From: Fusobacterium sp.
Lineage (GTDB): Bacteria; Fusobacteriota; Fusobacteriia; Fusobacteriales; Fusobacteriaceae
NCBI GenBank assembly: GCA_019410665.1
Contig: DXSD01000010.1
Span: 1-32,955 of the forward strand
DNA length: 32,955 nt
Direction of reading: 5' to 3'
A program made the translations under genes and the position numbers. Of this stretch, positions 26,148 through 32,955 are shown one piece after another. Under the pieces are notes generated by a model. It was given only the letters and a program-made list of their open reading frames with translations, searched no databases and was not told the DNA's origin. How positions within the stretch are numbered: position 1 is the first letter of the stretch; each line of letters starts with the position of its first letter.

Positions 26148-26155
26148 GATATAAT
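26148..26155 (+). promoter_or_regulatory. Extended -10 promoter of the potassium channel gene
   Basis: TGA-TATAAT lies about 40 bases upstream of the ATG, with T-rich sequence but no good -35 at 17 bp, as allowed for extended -10 promoters. An AAGAGG ribosome site follows at about eight bases from the start codon. Confidence 0.45.
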
Positions 26156-26194
26156 CTCTTTAAAAATAAATTTTATTACTAAGAGGTACAATTT

Positions 26195-26929
26195 ATGAGA
26201 GAGTATAAAAAATTTCAACTTATCCATTTCTTTAAAATTTCAGGCTATGCTATGCTTCTTTCCATAATTTTTTCAATAATATCTCATTGGATTGGTGAAT
26301 TAGAGTTAAGTTTTTCTCAACTTTTTCTAAGTACAATAAAAATATTTCTTGGAATACTTCCCATTGTATTTTTAAGACAAAAAAACTTTCTATTCAAAGA
26401 TGGTCCTTTAAAATCAACTTGTATAATTCTCTACTATCTTCTATTAGTTCCCTTCGCAAATTTTTCCTTAGGTATTTCAAGAGTAGATAGAGAACTTAAA
26501 TATTTTTTCTATTTTCTGTCCTTTATAAATATTTTATTGTTAATTGCTTCACATGTAATGTTACTTAAATATGTTTTTACAGATTTTTTAAAACAGAGAA
26601 GAAAAATAGTTTCTGGGGATATTACAATAGTTATAACTACCTATATAACTCTTGCTATAAGTTTTGGACTTCTCTATACTATCCTAAGTTTTTTTAGTGA
26701 TGTTCAAGTTTTTAATAATATTCCTAAAACTTTAGGAGAGTTTGAATTTTACTTTAAACATATCTATTTTAGTTTTATAACAATCACTACAATTGGATAT
26801 GGAGATATCTATCCTCTTACCTCTCTTGGACAATTTCTTGTAATGGTAGAAGTTATTATGGGTATTGTTTTAACAAATGTTATTCTTGGACTTGTAATTG
26901 GTTCTGGAATATTCAATACTAAAAAATAA
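26195..26929 (+). CDS. Potassium channel family protein (ion channel pore domain)
   Basis: Membrane protein of 244 residues. The C-terminal pore module has an outer helix near 145-170, a pore helix, the K+ selectivity filter TIGYGD (residues 199-204) and an inner helix with glycines (VEVIMGIVLTNVILGLVIG). The N-terminal half carries about four further hydrophobic segments (near 15-35, 45-65, 75-90, 105-130), so the total layout is six-helix-like, but I see no regular arginine-rich S4 voltage sensor and no C-terminal RCK domain. It is a single plus-strand gene between minus-strand genes. Potassium uptake or leak is the likely role; gating is unknown. Confidence 0.85.
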   Translation: MREYKKFQLIHFFKISGYAMLLSIIFSIISHWIGELELSFSQLFLSTIKIFLGILPIVFLRQKNFLFKDGPLKSTCIILYYLLLVPFANFSLGISRVDRELKYFFYFLSFINILLLIASHVMLLKYVFTDFLKQRRKIVSGDITIVITTYITLAISFGLLYTILSFFSDVQVFNNIPKTLGEFEFYFKHIYFSFITITTIGYGDIYPLTSLGQFLVMVEVIMGIVLTNVILGLVIGSGIFNTKK

Positions 26930-26940
26930 TAACAATAGAA

Positions 26941-26972
26941 AAAGAACCCTAACAATTAAGTTAAGGTTCTTT
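26941..26972. terminator. Bidirectional terminator between the K+ channel and porin genes
   Basis: Arms 26941-26953 and 26960-26972 (8 bp of AAAGAACC/GGTTCTTT, one mismatch, then 4 bp) enclose AATTAA. On the minus strand it is followed by TTTTTCT, serving the porin gene; on the plus strand it lies 12 bases after the channel stop with a weaker T tail. Confidence 0.8.
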
Positions 26973-27017
26973 CCAATAAAGATAATCTATAAATTAAAAT
27001 TGGATTGCTATCATCTA

Positions 27018-28181
27018 TTAGAATGTAGCTTTGAATCCTGCCCAAGCAGTTGGTTGCCATCTCCAGTTAGAAGCTGATTTTGAGTTTGTTATTGCCCAGT
27101 TTCTATATTCTGCTCCTGCTGCTACGTAAACAACCATATCTTCAGATACAGAATAATTTGCTTGAACATATGGTAATACATATAATTGATATTCTGAATC
27201 TCCTTCTCCTACTCCATAAGGTTCTACTTTCTCTTCAGGTGTTAAAGAATTTCCATATTCTTCTTCATATTTACCATTATGTACTGGTGTTCCAGAAGAA
27301 CCATATTGTTGATATGCTCCATATGCCTCTAATCCACCTTCAAATCCAAAATCTATTGAGAAGTTTCCATTTGTATAAAGATTAGTAGTATTATATAAAT
27401 ACCATTCTACATCTACTGTAAAGTTTGTATCTTCTTTTTTATCTAATCCTTCAAAATATCTATCAGCTCCATAAAAATGTTGGAATGTATAAATATTCAA
27501 TTCTGTTGAGAATCCCCATGGTAAAGTATGTAAACTATATAAATCAATTCCTAATTGGTTATCATAATCTGAACTATTGTCATCTCCCCAAGTATATGCA
27601 TATTTTGGTGCTAACACAAAGTAGTCAGTTTTTACAAAATTATTATCAAACATGTAGTCAGCAAAATCAAATCTTGCTTGATATTCTACTGTTTGATTAG
27701 AAGTATCTGCATCATTTTGATAGTGTAATCTTGATGTTAAATTAATCTTAGAATTTCCTAAATATCCATGATCATAGAAATATCTTAATCTTGTTTCAGT
27801 TCCATTTGATTTACTTCCAGCTTTTTCACTTTCATCTAAAGAGTTGTAAGATCTTACTCTGTACTCTAAAGATTGATTTTCAGTCATATTGATATTTCCT
27901 TGAAGCTGAATTCTTGAATAATTATTATTTTTATTCCATCCATCATTTCCAGCTTTATATCCTAATCCGTTTCCTTCAGTATCTCCATAGTATCTGTATT
28001 GTAAATCTACATAACCATTTGGTCTGAATCCTTCTTCTTTGTCTCTGTAAACTATAACCTCTTTCTCTACAATTTGTACAGGAGCTTCCTCTACAACTAC
28101 AGGAGCTGGTACAACTTCTTTAGCTTGTGCCATAGCTGCAACTGTTAAAAATGCACCTACTAATAACATTGATTTTCTCAT
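27018..28181 (-). CDS. FomA-like major outer-membrane porin
   Basis: A 387-residue outer-membrane beta-barrel. A signal peptide is cleaved after AMAQA (residue 20). The mature N-terminus (KEVVPAPVVVEEAPV, then IVEKEVIVYRDKE and RPNGYVDLQYRYYGDTEG) resembles fusobacterial FomA, and the protein continues as alternating amphipathic strands rich in Tyr, Asn and Asp, ending in WAGFKATF with the terminal Phe of a BAM targeting signal. It probably forms a general diffusion pore. Codon use and a GGGGG ribosome site suggest strong expression. It is monocistronic, with terminators on both sides and an elaborate upstream region. Fusobacteria carry several paralogues, so equivalence to the best studied FomA is not certain. 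Confidence 0.85.
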   Translation of the reverse strand: MRKSMLLVGAFLTVAAMAQAKEVVPAPVVVEEAPVQIVEKEVIVYRDKEEGFRPNGYVDLQYRYYGDTEGNGLGYKAGNDGWNKNNNYSRIQLQGNINMTENQSLEYRVRSYNSLDESEKAGSKSNGTETRLRYFYDHGYLGNSKINLTSRLHYQNDADTSNQTVEYQARFDFADYMFDNNFVKTDYFVLAPKYAYTWGDDNSSDYDNQLGIDLYSLHTLPWGFSTELNIYTFQHFYGADRYFEGLDKKEDTNFTVDVEWYLYNTTNLYTNGNFSIDFGFEGGLEAYGAYQQYGSSGTPVHNGKYEEEYGNSLTPEEKVEPYGVGEGDSEYQLYVLPYVQANYSVSEDMVVYVAAGAEYRNWAITNSKSASNWRWQPTAWAGFKATF

Positions 28182-28210
28182 AAAAATACCCCCTAGTATC
28201 TATTTATATA

Positions 28211-28225
28211 AACTGTTAAACAGTT
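28211..28225. repeat. Palindrome in the porin leader
   Basis: AACTGTT (28211-28217), one A, AACAGTT (28219-28225) is a perfect palindrome 30-44 bases upstream of the porin start codon, just above the ribosome site. It could be a small RNA hairpin or a regulator site. Confidence 0.6.
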
Positions 28226-28234
28226 ATTTGCTAG

Positions 28235-28280
28235 AGATGATAATCTAAATAGTGTTTGGGAGAATATTCGATTATCATCT
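28235..28280 (-). promoter_or_regulatory. Stem-loop in the porin 5' leader
   Basis: Perfect 11-base inverted arms (28235-28245 and 28270-28280) enclose 24 bases. It lies 54-99 bases upstream of the porin start, inside the predicted leader. Long-lived porin mRNAs such as E. coli ompA carry a 5' stem-loop that slows decay, so a similar role is plausible; that is analogy, not shown. Confidence 0.55.
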
Positions 28281-28322
28281 ATATAATGTATTCTGGCTAA
28301 GATAATTATAAGGATTAGCATT

Positions 28323-28350
28323 CTTATAACTTTACTTATAACTAAGTCTA
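28323..28350 (-). promoter_or_regulatory. Predicted porin promoter with overlapping direct repeats
   Basis: TAGACT (28345-28350), 16 bp and TATAAG (28323-28328) on the minus strand would give a leader of about 135 nt. The spacer and -10 are made of two exact 9-base direct repeats (CTTATAACT on the plus strand at 28323-28331 and 28335-28343, 12 bp apart). A TATAAT at 28305-28310 is an alternative -10 without a good -35. Confidence 0.4.
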
Positions 28351-28364
28351 GCATGTATTATTGA

Positions 28365-28439
28365 TTTTTTCATGAGATTAAATTGTTTTTTCATTCTGTT
28401 TTCATCTTTTTAAATTCATTTTTTCATCACTTTTTTCAC
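28365..28439. promoter_or_regulatory. Phased A-tracts upstream of the porin promoter
   Basis: Six A-tracts on the minus strand (28365-28370, 28386-28391, 28399-28402, 28407-28411, 28419-28424, 28431-28436) have centres about 21, 12, 9, 12 and 12 bp apart, close to helical phasing, which is a recipe for curved DNA or an UP element. Most follow a repeated TGAAAA unit. They begin 15 bases upstream of the proposed -35. Confidence 0.5.
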
Positions 28440-28452
28440 AAATTAAAATACC

Positions 28453-28484
28453 AAAAAAGGACCCATAAAAATGAGTCCTTTTTT
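28453..28484 (-). terminator. Terminator of the metF-metH operon
   Basis: A 10-bp stem (28453-28462 with 28475-28484) plus an inner CAT/ATG pair around AAAA, with A and T runs on both sides, so it can act in both directions. It lies about 95 bases after the metH stop. Confidence 0.88.
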
Positions 28485-28577
28485 AGGTTATATCTATATA
28501 AAATATCTTGGGGAAAGATTTAGTATGTCTTAAGTATAATACTTTTTTATGGCAATTCAGTTACAAAAATAAGATTT

Positions 28578-31500
28578 TTAGTTTTTATATCTACTTTTAG
28601 GATTAGCAAGATATAGGCCACATATGCTACTTAGTGGTAACATAGCGTAATTATTAGTTAACTCTATTCCTGTTCTCTCTCCTTTTAAAAGTTTCAATAT
28701 CTCCTTTTTTAAAGAGTGTTCTGGTAAAGTAGGATATCCAATAGCAGGTCTTATCTTTACTTTCCAATTCTCTTCACTTACAAATCTTTCTAAATACTCC
28801 CCTCCAGCTTCTACTATTCTAGTTGCTAAAAGTTGTTCAAGTATCTTGTAATATTCCTCTTTTAGTTGTAAATCACTTTTAAAAGTAATAGCAAAAGCTC
28901 CTAAATAATCTTCTGCATTTAAAAACTTACATATATAATCTTCCTCTTTTGCAATAACTCTTCCCTCTAATTCCAATTTTCCAGCTATCTTTCTACATGG
29001 AAATACCCCATATACAGCTTTTAACTTTCTATCTTCCTCTTTTAATTTTTTAAGCAAGAAATCTATATCCTCTAAAACTTTTTGCTCCTCTTTGCTCCCT
29101 TTTACTTTTAAAGTGTGAAGTAAAATATCTAAATTTATATATCTCTCTACTTTTTCTAACTCTATCTCAAGATACTCCTCTCCTATTTTTTTAGGAGCAA
29201 TAGTTTCATAGCTATAATCTTCCTCCTGCTCCTCTAACTTTTCTATTCTATTCTTTTCATATAGCTCTTTTATATCTTTTAATTCTCTATTTTTTCTCTT
29301 TAAAAATATCTCTTTTTCCTCTGAACATATGGAATTTACACTTTGTAAAGTATCAATTGCCTCTGTTACATGTATAGTTTTTTCTGGATATAGAGGTTCT
29401 AATTTTAAAGCTGTATGTAGTGATGAAGTTGTAGCTCCTGCTATTAAAATAGGTATCTCTTCTCCTTGCTCTCTAAAATATGTTAAAACTTTTTCCATCT
29501 CTTTTAATGAAGGACTTATTAGTCCACTTAGAGTAACTACATCTGCTTTATTCTCCATTACAGCACTATATATTTTTTCTTTACTTGCCATAACTCCTAC
29601 ATCTATTATTTCGTATCCATTACACTTTAATACAGTTCCCACTATATTTTTTCCTATATCATGAACATCTCCCTCTACAGTAGCCATTACTACTCTTCCT
29701 CTACTTTCGCATTTTTCCTCTTTCTCTAAGTATGGAGTTATAATTTCAACTGCTTTATTCATGACCTCTGATGAACGAATCAATTGTGGTAAATATACCT
29801 CTCCCTTTTCAAAGTCCTCTCCTAATTTTTGCATAGCTACCATTAAAATATTTTGTATTATCTCTAAAGGTTTATATTTTTTTAAAGCTTCTTCTATATC
29901 TTTTTCAAACTCGCTACTTCCACCTTTTATCAAGGCATTTTCAATTCTCTCTTCTAAAGTAAGAATCTTTGTTATCTTCTCCTCTTTTTTCTCAAGAATC
30001 TTCATTTTAAAGATTTTATCTAAGCTTTCCTCTTCTCCAAATATTAGCTCCTTTATTAAATTTTTCTCCTCTAAATGTAAATCTGGCATCTTCTCCTTTG
30101 GATTTAAAATAGCAAAATTAAGCCCTTTTTCCTTTGCTAACTCTATAAATATTTGGTGTATTCCAGCTCTTAATAGATTATTTCCTCTAAAGGCAAAAGA
30201 TAGATTACTAAGTCCTCCAACTACTCCTACATCTTTAAAGTTTTTCTTTATCCATTCACAAGCTATTAAAAACTCTCTTCCATTATATCTATCTGCTTCC
30301 ATTCCTGTTCCAATAGCTAATATATTTAAATCAAAGAGAATATCACTATCTTCATATCCTAATTTTTTTAAAATTTCATAGGATCTTTTACAAATCTCTA
30401 TCTTTCTTTCAGAACTTACTCCCTGTCCTCTCTCATCAAAGGCCATAACTACTACTGCAAAGCCATATTTTTTTATTATCTTAGCCTTTTTTACAAACTC
30501 CTCTTCTCCCTCTTTTAAGCTTATAGAGTTTACTATCCCTTTTCCTGCTATATTTTTTAAACCTCTCTCTATCACTTTAAAGTCAGAAGAGTCTATCATA
30601 ATAGGAACCTTAGAAACTGCCCTATCATTTTGAATAACTCTTAAAAATCTTTCCATTTCAACTTCACTCTCAAGTAACCCATCATCCATATTTACATCTA
30701 TGATCTTAGCTCCATTTTCTATTTGATTAGATGCAATTTCCAAAGCTTTTATATAGTTACCTTCTGCTATTAGATTTTTAAATATCCTTGAACCAGCTAC
30801 ATTATTTCTTTCACCTATTTTTGTAAAACTATCAGTAAAATCATATATATCATTTCCTGAAAATAGATTTTTTAATTTAAAATCTAAGTTAAACTCTCTA
30901 GGTGCTCTTCCTCTTACTAAGTTAGCTATCTCTTTTATATGTTCAAAGGTTGTTCCACAACATCCACCTAAAATATTAACTTTTCTCTCATCAACTAGCT
31001 CTTTTAAATAGTTAGCTGTTATCTCTGGTGTCTCTAAATACTCTCCGTTTTCATTGGGTAATCCAGCGTTTGGATATAGTGATATTGGTTTTAGTGTAAA
31101 CTTTTCCAATCTTTTTACTAGAGGAATTAACTCTTTAGCTCCAAAAGAACAGTTAAATCCATAAGAAACAATAAATTCACGATCAATAGCTACTATTAAT
31201 GATTCTATACTCTGTCCTGTGAAAATTCTTCCCTCTTTATTTACAGTTGCTGATATCATTACAGGAAGTTTTATACCCTTCTCCTCCATAACCTCTTCAG
31301 CACTTATAACTGCACATTTAGCATTTAATCCATCAAAGATTGTTTCTATAAGTAAAAGATCTACTCCCCCATCTATAAGCCCTTTTATCTGCTCTTTATA
31401 AGCTTTTTTCAACTGATCAAACTCTAAACCTCTATCATATGGATTTTTCCCAGTAGGTACTGTTAAAGTTTTACTTGTAGGTCCTATTGAGCCAGCTACA

Positions 31501-31838
31501 TAGATTTTTCTCTTCTCTATTTTTTGAGCTTCCTCTTTTGCTAATTTTGCTCCTAAAAAATTTAATTCGTATACTTTATCTCCTAAGCCATACTCTTCTA
31601 GTGATATCTCGTTACAGTTAAAAGTATTAGTTTCAATTATATCTGCTCCTGCTTCTATATATTTTCTATGTATCTCTCTTACTATATCTTTTTTAGTTAT
31701 ATTAAGTATCTCATTACAACCTTTTTTTCCATTGTAATCCTCTTCTTTTAGATTATACTTCTGTATAACTGTTCCCATAGCTCCATCTAAAACTAGTATT
31801 CTTTTTTTCAATTCCTCTTTAAAATTCACTTTTCTCAT
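28578..31838 (-). CDS. metH: Cobalamin-dependent methionine synthase MetH
   Basis: Transfers the methyl group of 5-methyl-tetrahydrofolate through cobalamin to homocysteine. The 1086 residues contain the homocysteine domain (zinc cysteines in FNCSFG and GGCCGTT near 293), the pterin domain (DDGLLE..., VGGLSNLSFAFRG near 540), the B12 cap and Rossmann domain with the axial-ligand motif DVHDIGKN (His near 726), and a C-terminal activation domain with RPAIGYPTLPEH. The E. coli enzyme has 1227 residues; the deficit is mainly in the activation domain, which is here about 200 residues. It overlaps the end of metF by 20 bases, so the pair is cotranscribed and controlled by the SAM riboswitch. Confidence 0.96.
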   Translation of the reverse strand: MRKVNFKEELKKRILVLDGAMGTVIQKYNLKEEDYNGKKGCNEILNITKKDIVREIHRKYIEAGADIIETNTFNCNEISLEEYGLGDKVYELNFLGAKLAKEEAQKIEKRKIYVAGSIGPTSKTLTVPTGKNPYDRGLEFDQLKKAYKEQIKGLIDGGVDLLLIETIFDGLNAKCAVISAEEVMEEKGIKLPVMISATVNKEGRIFTGQSIESLIVAIDREFIVSYGFNCSFGAKELIPLVKRLEKFTLKPISLYPNAGLPNENGEYLETPEITANYLKELVDERKVNILGGCCGTTFEHIKEIANLVRGRAPREFNLDFKLKNLFSGNDIYDFTDSFTKIGERNNVAGSRIFKNLIAEGNYIKALEIASNQIENGAKIIDVNMDDGLLESEVEMERFLRVIQNDRAVSKVPIMIDSSDFKVIERGLKNIAGKGIVNSISLKEGEEEFVKKAKIIKKYGFAVVVMAFDERGQGVSSERKIEICKRSYEILKKLGYEDSDILFDLNILAIGTGMEADRYNGREFLIACEWIKKNFKDVGVVGGLSNLSFAFRGNNLLRAGIHQIFIELAKEKGLNFAILNPKEKMPDLHLEEKNLIKELIFGEEESLDKIFKMKILEKKEEKITKILTLEERIENALIKGGSSEFEKDIEEALKKYKPLEIIQNILMVAMQKLGEDFEKGEVYLPQLIRSSEVMNKAVEIITPYLEKEEKCESRGRVVMATVEGDVHDIGKNIVGTVLKCNGYEIIDVGVMASKEKIYSAVMENKADVVTLSGLISPSLKEMEKVLTYFREQGEEIPILIAGATTSSLHTALKLEPLYPEKTIHVTEAIDTLQSVNSICSEEKEIFLKRKNRELKDIKELYEKNRIEKLEEQEEDYSYETIAPKKIGEEYLEIELEKVERYINLDILLHTLKVKGSKEEQKVLEDIDFLLKKLKEEDRKLKAVYGVFPCRKIAGKLELEGRVIAKEEDYICKFLNAEDYLGAFAITFKSDLQLKEEYYKILEQLLATRIVEAGGEYLERFVSEENWKVKIRPAIGYPTLPEHSLKKEILKLLKGERTGIELTNNYAMLPLSSICGLYLANPKSRYKN

Positions 31839-32703
31839 CTCTCTTTCTCAAAATAGATCCTATATTCTCCATTATCTTTCTTGATGCTTCTATTCTATTC
31901 ATTGTATATATATGTATTCCAGCTATATCATTTGCTATAAGCTCTACTATATGTTCCATAGCAAAAGCAATTCCAGCCTCTCTCATAGCAACAGGATTAT
32001 CCTCATATCTATCTAATATCCTCTTTAATTTCTCTGGAATACTACACCCACACATAGAAGTTATTCTTCTAATCTGCTTTCCATTTGTTATTGGCATTAT
32101 CCCAGCTACTAAGGGAACTTTTATATTTAATTTATCTAATTTTTCCTTAAATTCATAGAACTTCTCATTTTCAAAAAATATCTGTGAAATTAAAAAATCT
32201 GTTCCAGCCTCTACCTTTCTTTTTAAGTTAAATAAGTCTAACAAATCATTAGTTTCTTGGTGTCCCTCTGGATAGAAAGCTCCTCCAATAGAAAATTCTC
32301 CTCTTCTTTTGATATGTTCAATCAACTCATTAGCATACTCAAAATCGCCATTAATAACCTCTCCATCTAAAGGTTTATCTCCCCTTAAAGCCATAATATT
32401 TTCTATATTTTTTTCCTTTAATTCATTTAATATTCCATCTATTTCTATCTTTTTAGCTCCTATGCAAGTTAGATGTGCTAAAGCTTCTATTCCATTTATA
32501 TTTTTTATTTTAGAAGCTATATCTACACTATTTCCCCTAGTACTCCCACCAGCACCATAGGTTACACTCATAAAATCTGGCTTTAATAAAGATAACTCAT
32601 CTATAACTTCATAAACTTTCTCTAAAGTATATAACTTATTTGGTGGAAATACCTCAAAGGATATAGTTGGTTGTTTCTCTTTAAAAAGTTCTGCTATTTT
32701 CAT
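31819..32703 (-). CDS. metF: 5,10-methylenetetrahydrofolate reductase MetF
   Basis: Flavoprotein reducing methylene-tetrahydrofolate to 5-methyl-tetrahydrofolate, the methyl donor for MetH. The 294-residue length is usual for bacterial MetF. The barrel opens with ISFEVFPP (catalytic Glu17), followed by FMSVTYGAGGSTRG, a FAD-binding ALRGD segment, the QIFFEN stretch and a C-terminal GIHIYTMNR. A second ATG at 32715 is in frame, but GGAGG sits seven bases before the ATG at 32703 and fixes the start. It is first in the operon, immediately downstream of the riboswitch terminator, and overlaps metH. Confidence 0.95.
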   Translation of the reverse strand: MKIAELFKEKQPTISFEVFPPNKLYTLEKVYEVIDELSLLKPDFMSVTYGAGGSTRGNSVDIASKIKNINGIEALAHLTCIGAKKIEIDGILNELKEKNIENIMALRGDKPLDGEVINGDFEYANELIEHIKRRGEFSIGGAFYPEGHQETNDLLDLFNLKRKVEAGTDFLISQIFFENEKFYEFKEKLDKLNIKVPLVAGIMPITNGKQIRRITSMCGCSIPEKLKRILDRYEDNPVAMREAGIAFAMEHIVELIANDIAGIHIYTMNRIEASRKIMENIGSILRKRDEKSEF

Positions 32704-32724
32704 TTTTCCCTCCATGTTTTATAA

Positions 32725-32760
32725 TAAAAAAACTTCTTCTATCTGATAGATAAAAGAAGT
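32725..32760 (-). terminator. Riboswitch expression-platform terminator
   Basis: A 13-bp stem (32732-32744 with 32748-32760, one G-U pair) and three-base loop is followed on the minus strand by seven U, 21 bases ahead of the metF start. Its 5' arm includes ATCTATCAG (minus strand, 32743-32751), which pairs perfectly with CTGATAGAT at the 3' end of the aptamer (32781-32789) to form an antiterminator. Confidence 0.88.
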
Positions 32761-32778
32761 GATTTTTTTCTTAATTTA

Positions 32779-32861
32779 CCATCTATCAGGAATTAGCACC
32801 ACACTGGTTACAGTAGGTTGCTGAGATATCATAAGGCCTGTCCTTCAATCTCTCTCTATGG
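32779..32861 (-). promoter_or_regulatory. SAM-I (S-box) riboswitch aptamer of metF-metH
   Basis: Minus-strand landmarks of the S-box are present in order: AGAGAG, AGGACAGGCC (32835-32844), GATATCTC, GCAACC (32816-32821), a short ACTG-TAAC-CAGT P3 hairpin (32803-32814) and GGTGCTAATTCC (32789-32800). With S-adenosylmethionine bound the terminator should form and silence metF-metH; without it the aptamer 3' end can invade the terminator. P1 is short (CCAT/ATGG visible) and I cannot draw the usual long P4 helix, so the structure may be reduced. Confidence 0.88.
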
Positions 32862-32877
32862 ATTTTATATTTTGTTA

Positions 32878-32906
32878 ATTTTATCATAAGAATATTTCTA
32901 TGTCAA
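32878..32906 (-). promoter_or_regulatory. Promoter of the metF-metH operon
   Basis: Perfect TTGACA (32901-32906), a 17-bp spacer ending in TGA (extended -10), and TAAAAT (32878-32883) on the minus strand. The predicted start is about ten bases ahead of the riboswitch aptamer. It is the strongest promoter match in the window. Nothing recognisable lies between it and the right edge. Confidence 0.8.
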
Positions 32907-32955
32907 CAATAACTTGATTGTCCTTCAAAAAAATGATTTAATAGTAGTGGGGGGA

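Noticed and set aside
29329..30381. Long plus-strand open frames (up to about 200 codons) opposite metH.
   Set aside because: Rich in Ser, Phe and Ile as expected from reverse reading of AT-rich coding DNA; metH has complete family motifs throughout.
32840..32939. TGTCCTTCAA occurs twice (about 32840 and 32930) near the metF promoter.
   Set aside because: One copy is part of the riboswitch core; a single 10-base match in this base composition, with no extension, is probably chance.

Overview
The window is an ordinary-looking chromosomal segment from an AT-rich (very low GC), diderm anaerobe, most likely a Fusobacterium or close relative. The reasons are: a FomA-like porin (signal peptide, then a Lys-Glu-Val-Val-Pro-Ala-Pro type N-terminus and a terminal Phe), lipoprotein periplasmic adaptors with RND pumps and a TolC-type outer-membrane factor (so an outer membrane is present), together with Firmicutes-like traits such as SepF, an S-box (SAM-I) riboswitch, strong GGAGG ribosome sites and TTG starts. 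The genus is inference; no rRNA or other marker is present.

Layout. 1-2510 (minus): the end of a dispersed hairpin repeat, alanine racemase with its own promoter, and an alanine/glycine:Na+ symporter. 2534-7741 (minus): one tight five-gene unit, phosphohexomutase - hemW - yggS - sepF - PP-loop tRNA-thiolation-type ATPase. 7903-9240 (plus): gltS with promoter and a perfect terminator hairpin. 9241-9624: gene-free stretch with palindromes and a 72-nt hairpin whose 3' arm is repeated at bases 1-27 of the window. 9600-9974 (minus): cold-shock protein with a long leader. 10009-17202 (minus): adaptor - RND pump - MerR regulator - YczE-like membrane protein - cobQ. 17243-23932 (minus): TetR - TolC - adaptor - RND pump - PG0541-like small protein, ending in a terminator. 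23940-26006 (minus): OmpR-type response regulator and histidine kinase. 26150-26972 (plus): potassium channel, sharing a bidirectional terminator with the porin gene. 27018-28439 (minus): FomA-like porin with an elaborate upstream region. 28453-32906 (minus): metF-metH under a SAM-I riboswitch with intrinsic terminator.

How it fits together. metF and metH make methionine through methyl-tetrahydrofolate and cobalamin, and are switched off by S-adenosylmethionine; cobQ supplies a cobalamin-synthesis step from a different operon. Two complete RND inner-membrane/adaptor pairs lie back to back, each with a local regulator (TetR and MerR), but only one outer-membrane channel is encoded, so it may serve both pumps. 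A two-component system sits directly upstream of the TetR-led pump operon and the porin gene lies close by, making 17-28 kb an envelope-permeability region. Alanine racemase plus the alanine symporter, SepF and the phosphohexomutase are envelope and division genes.

I found no phage, CRISPR, transposase, rRNA or tRNA. The most noteworthy observations are in the non-coding DNA: the dispersed hairpin repeat, the phased A-tracts, direct repeats and stem-loop upstream of the porin, and the SAM riboswitch with a 9-bp antiterminator pairing but no obvious canonical P4 helix.
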